Positions 57,300 through 64,000 of a stretch of DNA of 64,000 nt are shown here, piece after piece. Source of the stretch: Ampullaceana balthica (Eukaryota > Mollusca > Gastropoda > Lymnaeidae); NCBI GenBank assembly GCA_944989445.1, contig CALYLW010000971.1, positions 162,599 through 226,598 on the forward strand, read 5' to 3'. The translations under genes were made by a program, and so were the position numbers. Below the pieces are notes generated by a model. The model was not told the DNA's origin. It was given only the letters and a program-made list of their open reading frames with translations, and made no database searches. Position 1 is the stretch's first letter, and the number at the start of each line of letters is the position of its first letter.

Positions 57300-58390
57300 A
57301 CGCCATAGTTCGGTTCATTGGTGCACCATCAAAGACTGTCCACTTCTTAACGTCATTGTTCCCGGTCATGTGCTGCTAGTTGATGAATGTCAGAGTGGTC
57401 CATTCATTGATTTTAACCTCTAATCTCTTCTTTTGTCTGGTTCTTTTAGCCCCCCCCCCTGGACTGCGCCATGCATTATGGTCTTTGAGAGACTTGCAAC
57501 GTGTACATCACATTGGAGTTTATTTTTCATGATGGGGCTGTAAAATCCTCATATGGACGGATGAGAGAAGTTAATTTAGCGCTGACCGCTGCATTGGTGA
57601 GATTCTCCTTTTAGGAGTTCAATAACTTGCAGAAACTTCTCATTTCTAGGAAAAGATGCTTCTTAGGAGGTCTGCTGTGAGTGTTCCGACTTCGATATCC
57701 ATACAACCAGAGCGACGTTGCCATAAAGAACACTAATCGAATATTTGTAGGGTTTGAGATTCCCTCGCTTTGTTAGATGTTTTTAAGTTTAATCAACGTT
57801 AGGGGTTGTTCAAGCCATACTGGCGAGAATTTCTTGCTCTGAGCCTTTGTCGTATATGGTCAGCTCTATAATCTTAAAGAAGGAAACCTTTCAGATAATT
57901 TTTGCTCCTTAACACAATATCATTTGTGATTTTTTTTTAATTTACCACGACCTTGGCTTTTCCAAATTTGTTTTCCATGTCATACGCTGCTTATGTTTTA
58001 TATAGTTTTGCATCAAGTTCTTTTAGTTTGTCTTCGCTGACGTCTTGGCCAAAAATGTAATAGGCATAGCTAATTTTTGTTATAATTCTCACTCCTATGC
58101 TGACTCTTTTGGCTGGATCATTAAGCACATCCATCATAATCCTTTTAATGAAGAGGTTGAAGAAGACAAATAAAAGTTAACATCCTTGTCTGACTCCAAA
58201 GGGGTTTTAAATCTTCGTCCACTTTGCTGTTGAAGAGCACTGCGCCAGCTGCTCAGTTTTACATGTCCTTGATGACTTCATGAGGTTTGAATGTATGTTG
58301 ATTTGTGCATAGTTTCCCACAGTTCCACATTCTCCGTCAACCGCCTTTAAAGTTTAAGAGGGTATAATAGAGGTTATTCTGGTTTGGAGG
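57300..58390 (-). pseudogene. Decayed LINE reverse transcriptase
   Basis: Minus-strand frames contain PFGVRQGC (about 58200), LFVFFNLFIKRIMMDVLND and ISYAYYIFGQDVSEDKLKEL (about 58090-58020), matching the RQGC and YADD regions of a non-LTR reverse transcriptase. The catalytic ADD is changed to AYY, and stops and frameshifts are frequent. Weaker C-terminal similarity continues toward 57300 without a continuous frame. Confidence 0.6.
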
Positions 58391-58399
58391 TTTACTTTC

Positions 58400-61300
58400 A
58401 CAATGACATAACACACAAAGATTAAACATTTCCTGCGTTTTTTCTTCCTTCCTTTTTTATAATCCCTATTGCTTGTAAAAAAAAATAAAAAAATTAAGAA
58501 CACAATATCACATGTTTACCAGTACTGACCACCATGTGCTGATGATGTCGTTGTGTTTTGCTGATAGTAGGTATTGCATCAGTACGAGTGCAGAGACTCC
58601 AGAAAGTACAAAACGTACATAGTTGATTGTATTAAGAGTAGAGAATTTATACCACATCAAACCGGCTGTTAAGGTTCTACGCTTTCTCCCGTGGCTGTGA
58701 GAATAGGCCACGCAACTCTATCACTGTCTTAGGGCTGTACGGATGAATAAGCGCCGTAGTATTTAAGGAATTTAAATAAGAACGTTTACATTTAAAGGCC
58801 CTGCGTTTTTCCACGTCGTCCGTGCTGAATTATCCCCGGATGGATGGACAAATGAATGAAGTCACGTGGCCAGCGTTTATTTGAATTTGCTGCATAAAAA
58901 TTGTTGAACAGTCTTCGAACGTTTTTCAAAAAACGTGACAATTTAACAAATAAAAGAGAAAAAAAATATTTTAGAGAGTTTTTGAACATCAGAGTATGAG
59001 CGTGCTCATCTTGCATGGATAGTTTCAGTGCTATAGAAGAAAATATTCATCATCATCAACTGTTTGGTAATTGTTGTTTTAAAATCTGTATCTAGTTTCA
59101 CCGGGGAAATTAGAAAATTCCAGTGTATTTTTAAAATTATTTTTATTATGAAAACAATGTAGATCTCTCTAATGTAAACAACCTGAATGCGGCACTTGAG
59201 TAAAGTAGAGAGATAAGTTCAATTGAAGTATTTATAAAGTGTATCCTCCATTTTATCACAGAAATCATTCCACAGAAATTAGAGGAAAGACAAAGTTGCT
59301 TTATTGCAGGATAATTATATAAAATTATCGCAAATATATCAGTAATAAGCTAAAGTACTTTTAACAGGGAACAATTATTATTGAATAGCTTAATAAAAAA
59401 CAACAACATGTGGCCACTCTTTGAAGCTAATTAATATGTAGTTTCGGAGAATTCGTTTTGTCATGTTTAAGTCTTGCGTTAAAAAATAATAGCGATAAAT
59501 TAATTATAAACATGTTCATATACATACATTTTAAACACATACACGTTTATAATTGTCCCCATTTAATTGAAATAACTCGATTTCAGTAATATTCAGTTTT
59601 ACTGAAAAATTTGAATTTTAAACTTACACTAGAAAGCAGTAACTGATGGTTTATTGCTTGGAAGAGTCTAGATGGACGATGGGTATGAAAATTTTGTTAT
59701 TTTTATCTTTCATTATTTTTTTTAAAGTATTGTTCACTAAATATGTTTTGAAAGCTAATAAATAACATGAACTTTAAGAGCTAAGACTAAATTCAATATC
59801 ACATTGGATAATAGTATCGAGGTAACATGTACCATTCCTCAACAGCTCACTTTAAAAAAAAACAAAAAAACTATAATTTACTTAAAACCATGAATTATAA
59901 TCTTACCTCACTTATTTGTTTATTTCTATTTTTGGTTAGTATAAATGACAATGGTAATTTTTTTTTGTTGAAACTTTAAAATAATTTTATAATTTAATTC
60001 AATTTTTTAAAATTTAAATAAAATATGGAATTTAGCCTGTCTGAAAGAAATGGCAAAGCTGATCCCGTCTCCTCTTCAGACAATTTCTTACTATTTCCCC
60101 TATAAATCTAATGGTGCTAAAACCAGAAAAGTCATTACATTTAACTCTTTACGAGGATAAAGAGCTCGATGTCATGTATGGTAATTGTGATTGCCATCAA
60201 TACATTATGGGTTAATACATTTTCATTAAAGATTGTCAATATTTTTTTAATCTATAAAAATACAAATACACACCAAAAAGGAAGAAATTTGATTTTATCC
60301 TAGAGTCAATGAAACGGCAAACGTGTTGATAGAAATGTAAAAATGTAACCAAAATATGATCGGAGCGATTTAAGTTTTTTAACGATATTTTTACTTTTTT
60401 AAAAGTTAGCAGAACGCATGTTTAAAAAAAATATATTCATACAATTTTGTGTGTTGGAGTTTAATTTTTTGGAAATTAATGTGTATCACCTTTTAAAAAA
60501 ATTGAAAGTTTGTAAATTAATTTTGAAAACAAAACATGTTGTAATACAATGTTATTATTTAATTATTTATTTTTTAAACAACAAACTCATTAATAGGTAA
60601 AAATAAAACAGATACTCAAAGCAAAATGATAGCAATTTCATTTTTTTTAAAATAGTGTAACAATCATTGATATACATATAAATTTAAAATTAAATTTTGC
60701 TGCAACTATTGTAAAATTAAACAAATAATAACAGACACCATTTGTCATATGCAGGTAGGCCTTTCAACGTTATAGATGATGGCATAATTGTAAATTTATG
60801 TGTTGTTAACTCATTGACCATTATGGCATGGTTAGAGTAACTCAGTAGAAAACTTGCTAACTTACTAAACTTAAAATCCTAAGGATAACGGATCGTCCTG
60901 CGTGGAGACGCAGAAAGAATTAAGATACATATCAACAATCGCATACATTAAAAAGAGAGGACTACGTTTGACCACACACTATAGGGGAGTGTCATATTGT
61001 GAAGTAAAGTTATGTTCACATGTTGAAAAAAAAATTCAGATAGATTATTGAATCTGAAGAGAATGATTTGGCTTGGTGACATGTAAGGAAAAAATATAAA
61101 GAACCAAAAAAAAAGAAATAAAAGAAAAGGTGAAAAGATATAAGCAGTGTAGCAGTGTAGTAGAATAGAGCCATGAAATATCTTTCGAATATATATAAAT
61201 ATATTATATAAATATGTATATATTATATTGAATTATACTTTTTAACCTGTGCACAAACTATTTTTCAAAGTACCCTATCAAAATTTAATTGCCGAAAGAA

Positions 61301-61990
61301 GTAATTGCCGAAAGAAGTAACATTTACATATTGACCAAATTATCATTCTATTATGATGTGTTAGTTATGGTCACATAATATTGTAAATTCACAGGTTTAA
61401 TATAATATTTTATAAAATTTAATTGTTTTCCTTCTCCATTAATTTTAAGGCAAGTTTGATTGTAATTTATTTTACTACTTGATGGTATTTTAATCTTGTT
61501 ATCGTTTTTCTTTCTTTTTCTTCCTGCTCGTATTGGTTATTTGTATGTTTGTTTGCTTATCTTTTTTTTCTTTTCCAATTTACTTCATATTTAAACTTTA
61601 TTTAACATAACGCAATAACTCTTTTGTTAAAATCCCGAACCTTGAAGACACATATATGCAGTTCTAAAATTCATTAAAATGTAAGGAAAAAATAGAAATA
61701 CGTATTTTGTCAACTCTCATTCTGATAATTTAAGAGAAATTAAGGAAACTATTTTCAAGTATAAATAAAATAAAACTATTTTTAAAAAAAAATTATAATT
61801 GATATAATTCCGTTTAAGCATTTTTAAGCTCCGCCTTGGCCGGTCCCAAGGCGGGATGAGAGAGGAGGAGGGTTGGGCGAAAAGTTAGCATCCCTTCCCT
61901 GTATGTAAAAAAAAAGCCTTGCGACAAAATCACAAACAAAGATTTCAAAAGGAAATTCGGAAAATGTAAAATATGAATGTCATAACAGAG
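58400..61990. other. AT-rich stretch, nothing recognised
   Basis: No exon, RNA gene or element end supported. The ~60-codon frames here lack domains and splice context. Confidence 0.5.
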
Positions 61991-62129
61991 AACTATTGAA
62001 TCTGGGTGGCCAAAGCCAAACAGAAACAACCCGGCAGACAACCATCCTCTCAAATAGGACCACCACCAGTTTAGGAACATGGGGCATAAGGACCACGTTT
62101 ATAGCTAGAAAAAACTGCCCAAGTTGCTG

Positions 62130-62280
62130 CTGGGTTATTGTTGGTAGCCTCTTCTTAACTGAAGGCAGACACCAAAAAAAGAGTGGCACAGTTTGGAACA
62201 GATGGAGACTGGCTCAAGACCGCGAAGCCAGGAAAGCCTTTGTTTGTGGCTTATGCCTCAGATGGGACGACATGCGATGA
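62130..62280 (+). pseudogene. LINE C-terminal fragment
   Basis: The plus-strand frame ends with VWNRWRLAQDREARKAFVCG then LCLRWDDMR and a stop. This resembles the 'W...AQDR..W...V.GLC' end of non-LTR polyproteins. Only the terminus is recognisable. It lies just downstream of the third receptor gene's stop codon, on the opposite strand. Confidence 0.5.
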
Positions 62281-62337
62281 TGCTAATGAACGCATGTTGG
62301 TGTATCCAGATTTAAAAGCTCAATTCCTGTTCTAGAT

Positions 62338-62568
62338 TTATCCAGGCTGATTAGACTTGAATTCTTTAGTTGACTTATAATCAAAGCAGGATTTGGCGTT
62401 ACAATAATTACTTGATGTTTCAAAGTTCAGACTTTTTGAACTGTCGATCTGAACATACGCAGTTCGATCTGCTCTGCTAAAACTACTGTGGTATCTTGGT
62501 TGTGTGCGCGCCTGGGAATGATCGACAGTGACGTAGATGAGTCCATTCGAAAAATACCGCCCTGGATT
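62338..62568 (-). CDS. Third IgSF-type receptor: last coding exon
   Basis: A phase-0 exon after the acceptor acttgtatctttccag... near 62569, open for 76 codons to TAA at 62340-62338. It encodes NPGRYFSNGLIYVTVDHSQA, then RTAYVQIDSSKSLNFETSSN and a Lys/Ser-rich end. LIYVTV fits the ITIM consensus and AYVQI is a YxxI site. The start parallels the last exon of the central gene (TDNDGVVYVTTGNT), in the same phase. No catalytic domain is present. Confidence 0.7.
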   Translation of the reverse strand, partial: NPGRYFSNGLIYVTVDHSQARTQPRYHSSFSRADRTAYVQIDSSKSLNFETSSNYCNAKSCFDYKSTKEFKSNQPG

Positions 62569-63569
62569 CTGGAAAGATACAAGAAAACCAATTAAAAGTA
62601 GATGACGACTTAATTATATTAACATAACGGAATGCACACACTGAATTTCAAAATGATGAAATTTAGGATAAACAGGAATATTTTCAGTGCTTATGACTTC
62701 GAACATGCTCCGTTATTTTAATAAACATATCTGTAATAATCCACAACAGATTAAAAAATAAATTTTCTATAGGTTTAACGTGTAAAATGCCCAAAATCTG
62801 ATCCGAATCATGTGAAAGATCTGATAACTACAACATAACATGTGACAATCTTTTTTGTTTTTGTTTACAAATGTAAAGAAAATGTACATGCGCTTCGAAA
62901 TTCCTTTGTACCTATGGAGTAAAACCGTTTTAAATAAATGAAGAGTAGGTGAAGAGCCCACTTGCGAAACCTACTAAGTCACTTTTTAGATTTTTGCAGA
63001 AAAAAGCATTTTTATTTGAGCGACTTAGCAGATTTTATAAAAATTTCAAATTATTAACAATAAATTACAGCGTCTTTAGTAGGTTTTAAATGAACTAACC
63101 AAAAAAAGAATACCGTTGAGTTTTACCATTTGAACCAGAAAATGCCGGTAACTAATTTTCCTGCCAAAATTGACTTAGAAGGTTTTGGAAGTCGACTCCT
63201 TGAGTATGAAAAGACACACTTTACAAATAATCCTACTTTTTAGACTTAGAAACTTAAATAACTTATAAAAAATTGTGTAAATTAAATCTAGGGGCACAAT
63301 CTTCTCGTAAATCAACCTTCTAATAGCCATCTTTAAACTTGGAGTCTCCTGTTAAAAACTAATTTTACATTGAAACTTCTCTGTTTATACAAATGTACTG
63401 ATACACTTTTTTGTATACACCCTCGAATTTAACTCACCTGAATATACATTCTTAACCTTTAACATAGATGCAAGAAAGATGTCAACCATAATGAAATACT
63501 TCCCCCCACCCCCCCCCCAAAAAAAAACCCACAAAAACATCAACAAAAAAACAAAAAAACAACACGTAC

Positions 63570-63691
63570 CTGCTTAAAGTAATTCCTATCAAAACGTTTA
63601 GGTTCATTGGGCGTGGCATCAATGACGCAGTCAGATACGTTGTTGTAGTGACAGGTGTCTGAGTCGTTCATCAGGTTGATGTAATCCGTTT
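63570..63691 (-). CDS. Third IgSF-type receptor: penultimate coding exon
   Basis: A 122-nt exon between an acceptor (ctaatttgtag) and the donor GTACGT, phase 1 in and phase 0 out, as in the penultimate exon of the central gene. It encodes TDYINLMNDSDTCHYNNVSD followed by CVIDATPNEPKRFDRNYFKQ. YINL combines a YxN (Grb2-type) and YxxL site. Upstream exons lie beyond the window's right edge. The link to IgSF rests on exon phases and tail similarity only, since no Ig domain of this gene is in the window. Confidence 0.65.
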
Positions 63692-64000
63692 CTACAAATT
63701 AGAATTTTAGAAAATAATTATTCAATATAGTATACAGCATACACACAGTTTCCTAGATTACCGAGCAATGAATGTATTTAATTTTTTTTCTTTTTTAAAG
63801 TCTCAAAATCGTATTACACATAGAGCTAAAGTAAGAGAGACGTTCACAATAAAGAAATGCATTGACCAGTATTTGATTTCCATTCATTTAATGGTTGACT
63901 CTTTCAAGGTAAGCAAATAAATATAAAAGATTTAAAAATCTATTTAAAAAAAAACAGCTACATATAATTTTGAAAAGTAACTAGTCTATTTGCTTTAACC

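Overview
The window is animal nuclear DNA. It is AT-rich and intron-rich, with short coding islands of higher GC in long AT-rich introns and a heavy, mixed load of transposons. The repeat types fit a lophotrochozoan, most likely a heterobranch or pulmonate gastropod: tRNA-headed SINEs with a gataa tail, a LINE with the same tail, BED-finger hAT elements, Helitrons and a Penelope-like fragment. That assignment is inference. No rRNA, CRISPR array or bacterial operon is seen. Most short open frames are spurious; the real genes are split into small exons, which I placed from splice sites, intron phase and coding sense.

Host genes: everything recognisable lies on the minus strand and belongs to one kind of gene, single-pass immunoglobulin-superfamily (IgSF) receptors with tyrosine-rich tails. 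The central gene reads from a signal-peptide exon (43767-43692) through two clear Ig exons (31658-31386, 30966-30673), a third Ig-like exon (29866-29536), a 33-nt stalk exon, a transmembrane exon (28744-28628), a 34-nt microexon (26571-26538), a 47-nt exon, a 1.06-kb tail exon made of repeats (25875-24819) and a last exon ending at 23108. Two dinucleotide frameshifts interrupt it in this sequence. Downstream at 9054-7371 is a second complete transmembrane, microexon and tail cassette with the same intron phases and the same 34-nt microexon, but no ectodomain was found for it. It may be a separate paralogue or an alternative tail for the central ectodomain. At 63691-62338 are the last two exons of a third related gene that runs off the window. 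Two of the three tails carry ITIM-like tyrosine motifs.

Mobile DNA fills most of the rest. 1-7 kb: degenerate repeat modules, LINE ends, a GC-rich repeat and hAT debris. 9-12 kb: a pogo-like MITE and a Helitron-like element. 12.58-15.99 kb: a SINE split by a 3.1-kb DNA transposon with ~170-bp inverted termini, which itself holds a LINE 3' end expanded into a 22-bp minisatellite and an OTU-like coding remnant. 16.5-18.6 kb: composite repeats and a non-autonomous hAT. 26.9-27.8 kb: a 5'-truncated LINE in an intron of the receptor. 32.7-38.2 kb: two hAT elements with perfect 8-bp target duplications and a Helitron 3' fragment between them. 40.1-41.0 kb: a hAT holding a PIF/Harbinger-type MITE. 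41.2-43.2 kb: a decayed LINE and a 17/16-bp minisatellite. 45.9-51.8 kb: a full-length Helitron with Rep and helicase domains, broken by frameshifts and by a Penelope-like insertion with a hammerhead-like core. 54.5-56.3 kb: a second copy of the GC-rich repeat and a non-autonomous Helitron carrying a tRNA-Val-like sequence. 57.3-58.4 kb: a decayed LINE reverse transcriptase.

All gene models are predictions from sequence alone. Transcript data are needed to confirm the splice joins and to decide whether the frameshifts are real.
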